Shown here in pieces: positions 1-9,289 of a DNA stretch of 64,000 nt. A program made the position numbers and the translations under genes. The DNA is taken from assembly GCA_947184155.2 (NCBI GenBank), contig CAMXCT020006179.1:150001-214000 (forward strand), read 5' to 3'. The notes below the pieces were generated by a model. The model searched no databases, was not told the DNA's origin, and worked only from the letters and a program-made list of their open reading frames with translations. Each line of letters opens with the position of its first letter. The first letter of the stretch is position 1. The stretch comes from Cladocopium goreaui. Taxonomy: Eukaryota > Sar > Dinophyceae > Suessiales > Symbiodiniaceae.

Positions 1-770
1 TGTTCCTCTTGCTGTGGCCAAGATGCCACGAACTTTGTCATGGAGTCTGTCTCGTGCCCAAAAACGAACATGACCTGTCTTGTTGATGCTGCTGAGGTCA
101 TGGGTCAGTCCCAAGAAGGTGCCCGTGCTCTGCATAGTTTGCTTCTTATCTTCGGCGAAAGGGGATCCAATCATCAGACATAGCTGGTTCATCGCCCATT
201 GGCCTGAGCCTTTGGCTGAACGCACATCTGTGATGGTGGCATCGTCGAAGTATAGTGATGTCAAAACTTGGCAAAAGCGCCGGGTCAGTGCCTCTAACAG
301 TCGGGAAAATCTGTTAAAGGAAGTCACTGCCAGCGGAAGCCCAAAAAGTAGACCTGCATAGACTTGATATGCCGGGGTCTGCCATTCGTGATGGAACCAT
401 ACCACAACGCAGCCCAAGCTCTCTTGCTGTGACATAGGGAAGTACCTGTAGGCTGAGGGTAGATCTTCTTGGCCTGTCTCCCAGGCGTCATGCAAGCAAA
501 AATCGGCGACGTCCTCCTCCGACCATCGATGCATCATAGGCTGATGTGTTGCGCTGGTCGCACAGGACTGCACAAGGTAAGCTTGTTGGCGTCAGATGAC
601 AGGGCTGATTGTCCCCCGGTGTCGCTGTTGTCGATATGACTCTTTGTCTTCCCGAACTTTGGGTAATGACATATCGAGGAATCAACCGGTGCGCCTTGTT
701 GCCAATGAGCTGAAGGAACTCTGCTCGCCGCAGAGGTGGGGTGCAAAAGCCGTTTAGGGAGTCCTCCATG
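1..770 (-). CDS. Retroelement reverse transcriptase segment, YFDD type (partial, runs off left edge)
   Basis: I translated the minus strand here by hand. From position 591 down to 1 it is one open frame. It contains a fingers/palm stretch with FPMSQQES, then a pattern like FGLPLAVTSFNR, then YFDD, which is the two-aspartate catalytic motif of a reverse transcriptase, and then SPFAEDKK and TFLGLTHD, which match the order of later palm motifs. The upstream part (about 592-770) continues in other frames, with RYVITQ and a GKTK-like stretch, so there is at least one frameshift and an in-frame stop at 592-594. The protein would copy element RNA into DNA. The pattern is closer to Ty3/DIRS-type enzymes than to the Penelope-type enzyme at 46.6-48.5 kb. 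The RNase H and 3' end lie outside the window. Confidence 0.75.
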
Positions 771-1698
771 GACTGTTGCAGCAGGAACGCATCGTCTTTG
801 CTGCCTTCACCTGGCCCAAGATGTGTTGATTATGTTCCTGCCATCCCTCTAGCACATCTGCCATGCTGATCACCTCAGCTGGTTGTTGGGGATAAATGCC
901 ATACGCTGGTGCGTATCCCACCGCTGGCAACCCGCGGATCAGCCCGTGAAAACTGGTGTCGGCCGACGATGTGAGGATCATCAAGACTCAAGACGGCGAT
1001 GAAGCCTATGTCACGTTGCCTCGTCACTTGGCGCACTGCTGGCTCCTGGAAAGAGCGCAAATGAAGGGTCACCCCCTCCCAGCGCCTCTTCAGTTCGCGC
1101 AGTGCACCGACAGCCTGTGTTGTCTCCAAGCGCGCAGCAATGTGCGTGGAGCAGCGTATGCGTCAGCCACATACTCCAGGTCAAGGTCTGACACGGGTAG
1201 ATCTTCGAAGGGCAATTGTTGCGCCCTGTGCAAGGCTCGTCCGACATGGGCATCTGGGTCCAAGTTGAAGGGCAGCAATGGTGGTAATGCCGCTCGATGC
1301 GTCATAGCTCCGACTTGGCAACCATCCCCGATCCGAGCTAGCTGACGCACAGCTCCTGCAGCCAGATGGGGTACCAAGGGCCCGTCCCATGCCTCTCCAC
1401 GCTCGGCCAGCCAAGCTGAGTAGGAACAAAATGGGGGGCTGTTGATGAGGTCTTCCACCATGGCGAACTTGTAGTTCTTAAACCAGTGCTCTGGGAACAG
1501 CTTGCAAAAGGCGAGCACCAAGGCCTCCTGGCTCATCATCGGCAATGCCACGCCTTTTGGAAGAGCTTGGATACCTTGTAGCAAGGCGACTGTGCGGCTC
1601 CACTTGCCGTCTGCACCCCTGCTGGCTGGGTCACCATCAGGTGTCGTGGCGTCGAAGAAGAGCACGATCAAAATGTCGGCCTCGCACAGCTGATCCAT
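754..1698 (-). CDS. Polyprotein segment just upstream of the reverse transcriptase (frameshifted)
   Basis: The minus strand carries overlapping open stretches that read as one degraded polyprotein. The first, 1698-1090, includes GVALPMMSQEALVLAFCKLF and a Leu/Ala-rich helical part. The second, 984-754, includes LIRGLPAVGYAPAYGIYPQQ. Both styles recur upstream of YFDD reverse transcriptases in dinoflagellate multi-copy elements as I remember them. No catalytic motif is visible. The role is probably a connector or structural part of the pol protein. The frame changes between about 1090 and 980 mean the copy as written cannot be translated in one piece. Confidence 0.5.
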
Positions 1699-2015
1699 GG
1701 GGCAGTCGCAGGCTAGTGTCAGCCCCGCCAGCTCTGGTAGTGCATCCCAAAGTGGGGACGTTCTGATGTGTACAATGTACCTGGCCGGCCACTCGCAGCT
1801 TCACAGTTGTGGCCCGGTGTCCAAGGGGATCTCCGTTTGATAGTGGAAAGGCGGTGGTGGAAGCTACCTCGTCCCACATAGATTGCTTTGGCCATCAGTT
1901 TGTTGTTCTCGTGCATGACATCCGCTGCAAGCTTCCGGACTGGCAACCACACTCATTCAGCTCGCAATGATTCCGTCAAGCCAAGTCACTGCAAGCGGCG
2001 CCATTGCCCATTCCC

Positions 2016-2627
2016 TCATAGCGCGAGGGTCCATGTCAAGCCAGTGCTCCCGGCGCCCCACAGAGAGAAAGGTTGGCATTCTCGGCACTTGCAACTGAAT
2101 AAACCTTTGCGCACGGCCCATGAGCTAGCTGACACTGCCATGGCAAAGGCCAACACTGCTGTGTACTCAGCCTCCTCCTTGGAGGGGTAGATTCGCCGCC
2201 CATCACACGTATAGGGTGTCCACTCTTGCGGATCATGTACATGATGGCAGTTTGCTGAGGGCCATCGCTGGATCTCCTCCACATTGTGCCGGAGTACTTG
2301 ATGCTTGCAACGAGCACCACCCAGCGTGCAGGCTGCGTAGGCAGTGTCGCTCCATTGTCCCGACTCCCACATTGCCACTTCAGACGAAGTCCACCGGGCC
2401 GGGTTTTCACGGACACTCCCCCCCCCCCACGGTCTCGCAACTTCTGGATCTCTGAGAGCACATATAGTTGCAAGCCTTGTTGTCGGTGTCAACTCTCTGG
2501 GCGTCACGCCCCGACAGATGGGGGAGTCCATCAGGGTACACCTCAGATCGGAGTGGGCGTCCATCTTCGAATCGCCGTGGAATCTCCCGTGTCCTGCTCT
2601 TTGTGGAGCAGTCGATAGCAGCAGCAA
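2016..2627 (-). CDS. Retroelement protein segment with HHVHDPQEW and YPSKEEAEYTA motifs
   Basis: A 203-codon minus frame. It contains a Cys/His-rich stretch with HHVHDPQEW followed by RRIYPSKEEAEYTAVLAFAM. I recognise this combination from abundant dinoflagellate retroelement polyproteins, where it follows a methyltransferase-like fold. Here only the tail of that region seems present. It sits between the CCCH segment (2718-3422) and the pol segments (1-1698) on the same strand, as expected for one polyprotein. The biochemical role is unknown. Confidence 0.5.
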   Translation of the reverse strand: MLLLSTAPQRAGHGRFHGDSKMDAHSDLRCTLMDSPICRGVTPRELTPTTRLATICALRDPEVARPWGGGSVRENPARWTSSEVAMWESGQWSDTAYAACTLGGARCKHQVLRHNVEEIQRWPSANCHHVHDPQEWTPYTCDGRRIYPSKEEAEYTAVLAFAMAVSASSWAVRKGLFSCKCRECQPFSLWGAGSTGLTWTLAL

Positions 2628-2717
2628 TGAAGATCACTTCTTCCCGCTGGCTGCTGAGGGATTGTTGCCTTCTCTCATCGGCTAGATCATGGCTCTGGTC
2701 CAAAAGCCAATCCACTG

Positions 2718-3422
2718 TCAGGCAACGCCATCCACAACTGCATGATGAAGGCTTTGGTAAGTGGGGCGTTGGGGTCCGCCATAAGGTCGGCCATAAGAGG
2801 TCGCCCCTCTTGCGGCTCTAACCCATCCGACCCAAAAGAGGCAGCCGCCTCCTCCTCTGGGGTTTGTCAACGCTTGTTGGTGCAGTTCGTGGCACCGTGA
2901 TTGAAGGCCCCAAACCCTGTCCTTTCGGAGAACTGCCGCACAACGATGGGCCTCCTGGGGACAAGGCTTGGCTTTGCATCCGCCTCGCTGGAACTGCGAG
3001 CATAGCTTGGTGCCATCCTTCATGGCTGTTGCCACTTGCTTGCCATTGATCGATTTGCCCAGCTTGAATGGGGATGTACTTGGGGGTACCTTCGCAGGAC
3101 TCACTGGTGATGCCGCTGTCGGTGCTGCCGTCTTCTTGTCAGGTGTGGCTGGTCCAGGTGCCGACCAGTGCGCATCCCTGGATGTGTAGACTTCGCCAAT
3201 GACCTGGCCCAAGCTCATTGTAGACTCGCGGAATCGTGACACCGATTCACTGCGCTCTTCCACATCCTTGGTTTGAAGCCAGTGCAGCCTCTGAGAGATG
3301 GGCATCACAGTGACACTTCGCTTGGCTCGGAAGTATAGTACTTGTAGATCACGTCCAGCGGCACATTTACGAACTTGACTGTGTCGCTCCCAGGTTGAGC
3401 TCTTGGGCCGCGTCCGGTGCAC
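2718..3422 (-). CDS. CCCH zinc-finger segment of retroelement gag-like protein
   Basis: This 234-codon minus frame has a Pro/Ala/Thr-rich linker (around APTAASPVSPAK), then the sequence KLCSQFQRGGCKAKPCPQEAH. Its cysteines and histidine are spaced C-x7-C-x4-C-x4-H, close to a CCCH-type finger, which usually binds RNA. A second, related finger lies in the recombinase gene at 30.6 kb. Position between the gag-like frame (3547-4065) and the pol segments fits a nucleocapsid-type role in packaging element RNA. The last third of the frame (Gly/Arg-rich) may be out of frame. The segment is probably joined to its neighbours by lost or mis-called bases. Confidence 0.6.
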   Translation of the reverse strand: MHRTRPKSSTWERHSQVRKCAAGRDLQVLYFRAKRSVTVMPISQRLHWLQTKDVEERSESVSRFRESTMSLGQVIGEVYTSRDAHWSAPGPATPDKKTAAPTAASPVSPAKVPPSTSPFKLGKSINGKQVATAMKDGTKLCSQFQRGGCKAKPCPQEAHRCAAVLRKDRVWGLQSRCHELHQQALTNPRGGGGCLFWVGWVRAARGATSYGRPYGGPQRPTYQSLHHAVVDGVA

Positions 3423-3546
3423 CGGTCACCCGGCACAACCGGCCATGGCGTATGTCAACAGGAGGGTGAACAAACGGTCGAGGTAGTTGTCGACGTCATG
3501 GGCCACCACTTCTTCGTCCTCACCGTCCTCTATGAACAGCCCTTCA

Positions 3547-4065
3547 CTAAGCTTGAGATGTGGTGAGCTGGAGCTGCAAAGTTTTCACCCTCCAGATGCT
3601 ATAGACACAGAGCATGCGCTTCTGCATCTCCCTGGCCACCCTCGAAATCGTAGTGTCAGCGGGGTGGATCTCGGGGGGGAACCTCATCTTGTAGCGTCGC
3701 CAGAACTGCTGCTTGGTGTCGCGAAGCTCGGTCTCCCCGAGCATCGTGTCCAGGTCGGACAGCGCGATCTTGGAGCGATCCTGTTCCACCTGGCGGTAGT
3801 ACAGCCCAACGGCCGCCCACGCTCTGCGCACTCGAGCTGTCATCAGCAAGGCTTTGTTCCCTAAGCCCAGCTTGGCGACCCAGGTCTCGATCACCTGCTC
3901 TGAAGCCCAGAGGAATCGAAACTCCTGGAAATTCTCCACACCCAAATTCAGCAAGGCCTCCACTACCCCTTCATCCAACAAGAAGTTGTCACCCAACTTC
4001 CTAAGGATTTCCTCGGGGGAACCTTTCTCCAATGGGACTTTGTCAGTCTCCATTGCCATGGCCAA
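3547..4065 (-). CDS. Gag-like N-terminal protein of dinoflagellate retroelement
   Basis: A clean 172-codon minus frame that starts MAMAMETDKV and ends just before the CCCH segment. It is helical and charged, with a conserved-looking core around ELRDTKQQFWRRYKMRFPPE and SRVAREMQKRMLCVYSIW. I have seen this W-R-Y-K/R-F-P and SRv-REm-kRmL pattern at the N-terminus of large dinoflagellate retroelement proteins. The ATG at 4063-4065 is a sensible start, because the upstream sequence is a different reading frame. It is probably the structural gag-type protein. No protease motif was seen. Confidence 0.6.
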   Translation of the reverse strand: MAMAMETDKVPLEKGSPEEILRKLGDNFLLDEGVVEALLNLGVENFQEFRFLWASEQVIETWVAKLGLGNKALLMTARVRRAWAAVGLYYRQVEQDRSKIALSDLDTMLGETELRDTKQQFWRRYKMRFPPEIHPADTTISRVAREMQKRMLCVYSIWRVKTLQLQLTTSQA

Positions 4066-4388
4066 CTTTCGAGGACACCCCTCTACCTAAGTTAAGGCCT
4101 AGGGATCCCCTCCCTTTGACTGAAAACTGCGCCTCGGGTCTCCCCCGTGTTGTGCTCTCGACTGGCCTGACATGCCGGGAAATCGAGCAACATGCATCTA
4201 ATAATCAAAACTGTTATAACTATGCGTGAATTTACAAGCAACGCATCAACTTCTCATGAGTTCGCCCTCACGAAGAGACGCTGCTTTAAATTGCCCCACG
4301 TCTTGGGAGACCCCTCCCAGACTTGCAATGGTGCAGCATTTGAAATCAACTTGATACCTGAAAACAAGGAGAGGCCTGTGACCTACCC

Positions 4389-5128
4389 TCAGTGGACTCC
4401 CCATTGTGCAGCAAAGGCCACCCTTTTCATCGCACACGAGGGTACTGCTGGGGGCGTCATGCAGGCAGGATCAAAGCTCTTATCCAAGCCCCGAGCTGTT
4501 GAATTCGGCTCTCCATCGCCGGAACGGGCCAGTGCTGCTAAAGTAGCGCAAGAGCCAAAAATTCGGCTGGTCAGACCTAGTCGGTGGCCACCACGAGGTA
4601 GGTGCTCGGCGGAGACATTGGTCGCACCAGAATCACTCCCATGCCAGCGCCTCGAAGACATCGGTGGAGGTGTACGGGTCCACAAGGCGCTTAGCCTTCC
4701 CGTCGGCCTGCTTATGCTGGCACAAAGTGATACCATCCTCGACCAACACATGAGTGCTGGATCGCTCTGTGGCTGCATATAGCCCTGCGGCTCAGGATGC
4801 TGGGTCCCCATAGCCGTGTCCTGGAAGGCTTTGTTCAGCCACTTCTTCATGCCTTGGTCCTTGATGACTTTGTGCAGCTCTGTCTCACGACGGTTCTCGA
4901 TGTAGCTGCGTAGCTGTTGGCCTCCTCGATGCTCTCGCCTGCCAACAAAGCTCGGCTCAGCACGCCAAGGTAAGCTCCTCTGTGGCGGCCCTTGATGCAA
5001 TGGATCAAGACGTTGTCCCCATTCCACACCGTGTGCTTCACCGCGGGCCAAACATCTGTCCATTGCTCATTGCGCTCCTGGCTGTAGGCCGCCGCGAATG
5101 TCATCAACTGAGCTCCCGGGAGGGTCAC
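4389..5128 (-). CDS. Dual-specificity-phosphatase-like segment (HCxxGxxR), truncated at its 5' side
   Basis: The frame near 5128-4910 reads VWNGDNVLIHCIKGRHRGAY. This matches the P-loop of cysteine phosphatases (H-C-x5-R: HCIKGRHRG), preceded by a typical beta-strand of Val/Leu/Ile. The following helix (EEANSY) continues after a frameshift near 4905 as IENRRETELHKVIKDQGMKK in the second frame. The catalytic Cys and Arg are present. There is no good start codon. An in-frame stop lies upstream, at a run of eight C (plus strand) near 5130. One extra base in that run would open the frame back to the block edge at 5160. Phosphatase domains of this sort occur in dinoflagellate recombinase-type element proteins. 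The substrate is unknown. Confidence 0.55.
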
Positions 5129-5157
5129 CCCCCCCGGCTCTCAGGACCATTCGTCAC

Positions 5158-5190
5158 TAGATCAATTCCATACCATGGATCAGTGGGTGA
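5158..5190 (+). repeat. Repeat R1, left copy (AATTCCATACCATGGATC)
   Basis: It starts with AATTCCATACCATGGATC and then diverges (AGTGGGTGATT). Related copies are at 20658 (same orientation) and about 30005 (opposite orientation), with a partial copy at 28312. This copy marks the point where GC-rich retroelement coding stops and AT-rich sequence begins. Confidence 0.7.
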
Positions 5191-5317
5191 TTAGATCAAC
5201 CTGTTTTCATATATATTCATTTAAAACATGTTTTTTTACATTATTGTTTCATATATATCCTTTTATTTGTGTTTGTTCCCCACCTGCCAGGTGAGGGTTG
5301 TTAGATTTTATGTCAGT

Positions 5318-5442
5318 TGCCTCCTCCTCCTCCTCCTTCTCCTCCTTCTCCTCCTCCTTCTCCTCCTCCTCGTCCTCCTTGTCATCCTTGTCGTCCTTGT
5401 CGTCCTCGTCGTCCTCGTCGTCCTCGTCGTCCTCGTCCAACT
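5318..5442 (+). repeat. CTCCTT / GTCCTC microsatellite
   Basis: Imperfect trinucleotide-type repeats of CTC, CTT and then GTC/GTCCTC. They give long Ser, Leu or Pro open frames on the plus strand and Glu/Asp or Arg/Thr frames on the minus strand, none of which looks like a protein. Confidence 0.85.
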
Positions 5443-5451
5443 GCGACCCGC

Positions 5452-5757
5452 GATCCACAGTGTTCCCTGCCGGACCTCAACCACGACCATCCACGCCCAG
5501 TGTTCCCTGCAGGACCTCAACCACGACCATCCAGCTGTGTTCCCTGCCGGACCTCAACCACGACCATCCACGCCCAGTGTTCCCTGCCGGACCTCAACCA
5601 CGACCATCCACGCCCAGTGTTCCCTGCCGGACCTCAACCACGACCATCCACGCCCAGTGTTCCCTGCCGGACCTCAACCACGACCATCCACGCCCAGTGT
5701 TCCCTGCCGGACCTCAACCGCGAGTATCCACGCCAAGTGTTCCCTGCCGGACCTCAT
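5452..5757 (+). repeat. Minisatellite, unit about 40 bp
   Basis: About eight near-identical units, each containing GTTCCCTGCCGGACCTCAAC followed by CACGACCATCCACGCCCA. The last unit differs (CGCGAGTATCCACGCCAA). One unit is shortened near 5530. Confidence 0.85.
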
Positions 5758-5814
5758 GTAGGAAGATATGGGACAAAGAATGTGCAGAAGAAAGTTAGAA
5801 AGAATGTCAGAAAG

Positions 5815-6296
5815 AATGTCAGAAGATATGCCAGAAGATATGCCAGAAGATATGCCAGATAGAATGCCAGATAATATGCCAGAAGATATGCCAGATAGAA
5901 TGCCAGATAGAATGCCAGAAGATTTGCCAGATAGAATGCCAGAAAATATGCCAGAAGATATGCCAGATAGATATGTCAGAAGATATGCCAGAAGATATGC
6001 CAGAAGATATGCCATAAGATATGTCGGAATATATGCCAGAAGATATGTCAGATAGAATGCCAGAAGATATGTCAGAATATATGCCAGAAGATATGCCAGA
6101 TAGAATGCCAGAAGATATGTCAGATCGAATGCCAGAAGATATGCCAGATAGAATGCCAGAAGATTTGCCAGATAGAATGCCAGAAGATATGCCAGAAGAT
6201 ATGCCAGATCATATGCCAGAAGATATGCCAGATAGAATGCCAAATAGAATGTCAGAAGATATGTCAGATAGAATGCCAGAAGATTTGCCAGTAAGA
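5815..6296 (+). repeat. 12-bp minisatellite (AGAAGATATGCC / AGATAGAATGCC)
   Basis: Dozens of 12-bp units alternate between two main variants. The period is a multiple of three and the units lack stops, so several frames stay open on both strands (MPEDMPDRM on plus, SGILSGISSG on minus). I do not treat these as genes. Confidence 0.9.
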
Positions 6297-6413
6297 AAAT
6301 GTATAAATGTCATGGTGGGGATCACACGAAGTAAAGTAATTTGTTTTTGTTTGTTGGCATTTGTTTTTTCATGTGTTTTTCAGTTTTAGTTTATTTCAAT
6401 TTGTTGTTTTGTT

Positions 6414-6758
6414 TTGTTTTTTAATTTTGGTTTATCATTTTGTAAACTACTACTCATCAGACTCTCTTGCCTAAAATACAACAGACAACAGGAGACAAAG
6501 CATCGTGTCCAGGCTGAACCTAGGCCAATCATCACAAACAATGAATCAGCGAAGAAAAACAATTTTGATTATCTGATTGATCCGGTTTGCACTCTAAAAC
6601 ATGTTACGCCAGCTGACAACAATGATTTGGGATCAGGCAAAGCAGTTGTGCCAGTAGACCTCAGAAAATCAGGTCGCAAAAAAAGGTTTCCAGGTCTTGA
6701 AAAAAATCATGTCATCATCAATGATGCACAACTAATGAACAAGTCACAGTCGTTTTAA
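6414..6758 (+). CDS. Small hypothetical reading frame, plus strand
   Basis: A 114-codon plus frame. The second half (from about residue 22) has mixed, protein-like composition, including KHVTPADNNDLGSGKAVVPV and a basic patch RKSGRKKRF. It ends with a stop at 6756-6758. The first 20 residues are Phe/Leu-rich and come from AT-rich sequence, so any real start or splice acceptor lies near 6475. I do not recognise it. It is the only plausible coding stretch on the plus strand in this block and could be the tail of a decayed gene. Confidence 0.2.
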   Translation: MFFNFGLSFCKLLLIRLSCLKYNRQQETKHRVQAEPRPIITNNESAKKNNFDYLIDPVCTLKHVTPADNNDLGSGKAVVPVDLRKSGRKKRFPGLEKNHVIINDAQLMNKSQSF

Positions 6759-6764
6759 CCCGCA

Positions 6765-6935
6765 TAGGTGCAGCACTCACAAGAGTCAGTCAGTGTGTGA
6801 AAATGTCTTGCCAGCTGCTATCCAATCTAACAGTCAGTCAATGAGTCAGTCAGTGAGTCCTGGGTCAAATTACAGCAGACCATCCACCCAATGAATATTT
6901 TTTATTAATAGCAGACAGCAAGGCACACACAAGAC
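6765..6935 (+). other. Noncoding stretch with GTCA-type short repeats
   Basis: It holds repeated CAGTCAGT/GAGTCAGT stretches and the first two copies of the dispersed TACAGCAGAC-type motif (about 6862 and 6910). It is downstream of the stop of the minus-strand gene and is probably 3' flank. Confidence 0.4.
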
Positions 6936-6939
6936 TTGA

Positions 6940-7825
6940 TTAGACACTGCCCCACTCATCTCGGCAAATGCGAGCTACAGCTCTGCCGAAGGAGCGTGTG
7001 ACTAAATTGTCCTTGTTTCCGGTGAAAGCATCGCCGTCTCTACGCACAAGTAATTCACCTCCACCAGCTGCCGGTCGTGGGCACTCCAAATCTGTGATCC
7101 TTGCCCAACTGGACCAAAGTTGAAGCTGTTTCACCGAGGAGCCACCAAATTGTCCCATGTATGTGGTGTGCTTCTGGGCTTGGCAGAAATACAGCACTGT
7201 AGACATTGATGGCATGTTGGGGAGGCAGCTTGAGTGTGGCTGCTCCAGGACGACCCAAATGGAGAGACAATGGGCAACAAACATCAACATCGCACTCAAC
7301 TCTCCCAACGCGTTTCCTATGGAAACAAATCCTCTCGACTCATCGCCTAACCACGAGTTGAAGGCGTTTCTCAATGATTGGGCTCTACATAAGACTACAA
7401 AAGACGAGCAAGGTGTCCCAAGCCACAGCAGCGCATGACGTCGAAGTGCAGTCAAGCAATTGAGGACAAGTTCGAACCCAGAAGAGTCTAGCAAGTTGTG
7501 GTCTGCTGTATACTCACTGTCGAAAGCCGACCCTTTAAAGCCAGCTCGAAGCAGCTCCCGTGTGAGGTTTCCCACTCCTGAAAAGCATTCACAGACATGA
7601 TGCAATTCAGAGTTGCTCATTTGGTTCCGGTAGCCTCGCATGATCAAGTTGAGCAGCATCATCTCAAGGGTCTGCCCAGGTGCTCGTTCACCAAAACATT
7701 GGTGAAGAATCCTTGGCCACAGCCGAGCAGCCCTTCCACCAGCCATGGCTGCATCACACGGAAGAAACCTTTCGATCATCTTGCTGAAGTTCTGGACAAT
7801 GTCAAACTCAATGGGCAAGAGTCTC
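6940..7825 (-). CDS. C5-cytosine-methyltransferase-like protein, last exon
   Basis: The frame is open for about 295 codons to a stop at 6940-6942. A candidate splice acceptor CACAG lies at 7826. In order it shows CECFSGVGNLTRELLRAG, like motif I of C5 methyltransferases; then FDSEYT; then LGTPCSSF, like the PC of motif IV; then VVLEQPHSS, in the place of the ENV motif VI; then YMGQFGGSSVK. This PCSS/LEQP form is common in dinoflagellate multi-copy proteins as I remember them. The catalytic Cys is present, but ENV is replaced by EQP, so activity on DNA is uncertain. It may be the C-terminus of the gene that starts at 15937. This exon has no frameshift, unlike most of its neighbours. Confidence 0.6.
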
Positions 7826-7939
7826 CTGTGATGGCTAAATCATTGACTAGCAAGAACAATGAAAATTAAAATGGTGTGATATTAAACTTATTATTAACTG
7901 TTACAGTAGGGCCCATATCATTAAATCATTAACATGCAA

Positions 7940-8260
7940 CTAATCAGAAAGCAAACACAATTTGAATTTGGCCACCAATCCCCACCTCGGCAACTCTGAC
8001 AAAGCTGAAAAGTATGACAGATCTCGGCAGCAAGCGTCCTTGAATTTTTCATCAATTGGATCTTTTTGTTCTTGCAAATCTTGTCTTGGCCTCTGCTGAA
8101 TCTCAGACTCAGTCTCCACGACAACAGACGAAGTCTCAGGAAGACGACATTGATTCGGTCGCCTCAGCATCTGAACCTTGATGGTCTTTTTTTTTTTTGC
8201 GAGACTTCTTTGTCGATGCCATCATCATCATTTGGTGCCAAAGGCTTAAAGTCATCAGAG
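7940..8260 (-). CDS. Exon-like segment, charged (unrecognised)
   Basis: The minus frame from 8170 has ETSSVVVETESEIQQRPRQD and LQEQKDPIDEKFKDACC, a good protein-like composition. Upstream, around 8180-8260, another frame gives an acidic stretch (YDSDDFKPLAPNDDDGIDKE) followed by lysines. The two frames meet at a poly-T run near 8190, a likely place for an indel. It probably belongs to the same gene as the methyltransferase-like exon. Function unknown. Confidence 0.35.
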
Positions 8261-8674
8261 TCATAGGAAACCAGCAGGGGGCAGGAGTCATGAACATTGG
8301 GGAGCGCTTCATGGCGATTCGCTGACGGACACCAGGATACAGTAGACTTGAAAATCTCATCGAGTGAAGTTTGTCAGTTTTAGTCATGTGTAGTCAATTG
8401 CGTATGAATGAATTGGTGCATATTGATGATTAGCTTTCACATGACTCATGTCGTTTGATGTACCAGTCAGTGGATGGCTGCGAGAAATTTCAGAATCCAA
8501 AGTGTGTCCAGTAAATCCTCTCAGAGAATCTCAGGTTGACTGATCGAAATGTCAGTGATTCATGTAAAAAGCTTGAGACCAACAAACGGCTGACTTCTTT
8601 TTTCCAGTCTTGTTGGCGTCTGGCTGCAAAACTTGTCTGCACAACAGACAGGACAGTGGCACTGGTCTTGGACT

Positions 8675-8967
8675 TCAGTATTTCTTCTTTGGAGGCATCC
8701 TTTCAAATTGAGGTCCGAGATTTTCAATCAGCTGTGGAACAAGAACACCTCCCTGTTGCTCCACTTGCCCTTCACAAAGTTTCAACTGGTCCCTAAAGGG
8801 CCTCATGCTGTCATGGTCTTTGATTTTCTTCCAAGTTTTCCATGCATGCTCATGCACAAGTTCCAACTTCATTTTCCAATCCGCTTCATTCTTGTAGTCA
8901 AACGACTTGGACCAGGAAGAGAGGCCAAATGCTTTTGGCCACTTCTCTGTCCAGCGGTGATCATTGC
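8675..8967 (-). CDS. Exon with Trp/Lys-rich helix (unrecognised)
   Basis: A candidate acceptor (GCCATTTCAG) precedes GCAATGATC. The frame then reads through Trp-rich helical sequence (WKTWKKIKDHDSMRPFRDQL) and QLIENLGPQFE before an A-rich end. It resembles a linker or coiled-coil exon. It lies between the methyltransferase-like exon and the large palindrome. No family assigned. Confidence 0.4.
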
Positions 8968-9289
8968 CTGAAATGGCAACCAAATGTCTTTTGACTTTTG
9001 TCTACTGTAGTCTAGTGTGAATCTGTTGTATAATGTATTCATTGTCTGTTGTCTGTTGTATTGTCCGTATTCATAAATTGTCTGTTGTATTCATAAACTA
9101 TTCAAATTATTATTCTTGTAATTAATAGCAGTGGTAATTTACCAGTTTGAGTCTGTTGTGTCATTAAATTGCCTGTCTGCTGTAGGAAAAAAGTCAAACC
9201 AAGTCAAGTGTGTGTCATGACGAGTTGTTTGTCTGATGTAAGTGGTCATACTTTTATGAAAAACCGAGCCAGCTACACATTGGAAATTG

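Larger units (their letters stand above)
5275..6345 (+). repeat. Composite tandem-repeat cassette, copy A
   Basis: Three different tandem arrays follow in fixed order: a CTC/GTC-type microsatellite, a roughly 40-bp minisatellite and a 12-bp minisatellite. They are flanked by unique ends (CCAGGTGAGGGTTGTTAG on the left; GGTGGGGATCACACGAAG on the right). The same order with the same ends occurs inverted at 36829-37745. The cassette therefore behaves as one dispersed unit. Confidence 0.8.

Noticed and set aside
5228..6389. Long open frames (Leu, Ser, Pro, Asp/Glu, MPEDMPDR) in the cassette
   Set aside because: All follow from tandem repeats with periods that avoid stops; the same frames open on both strands.
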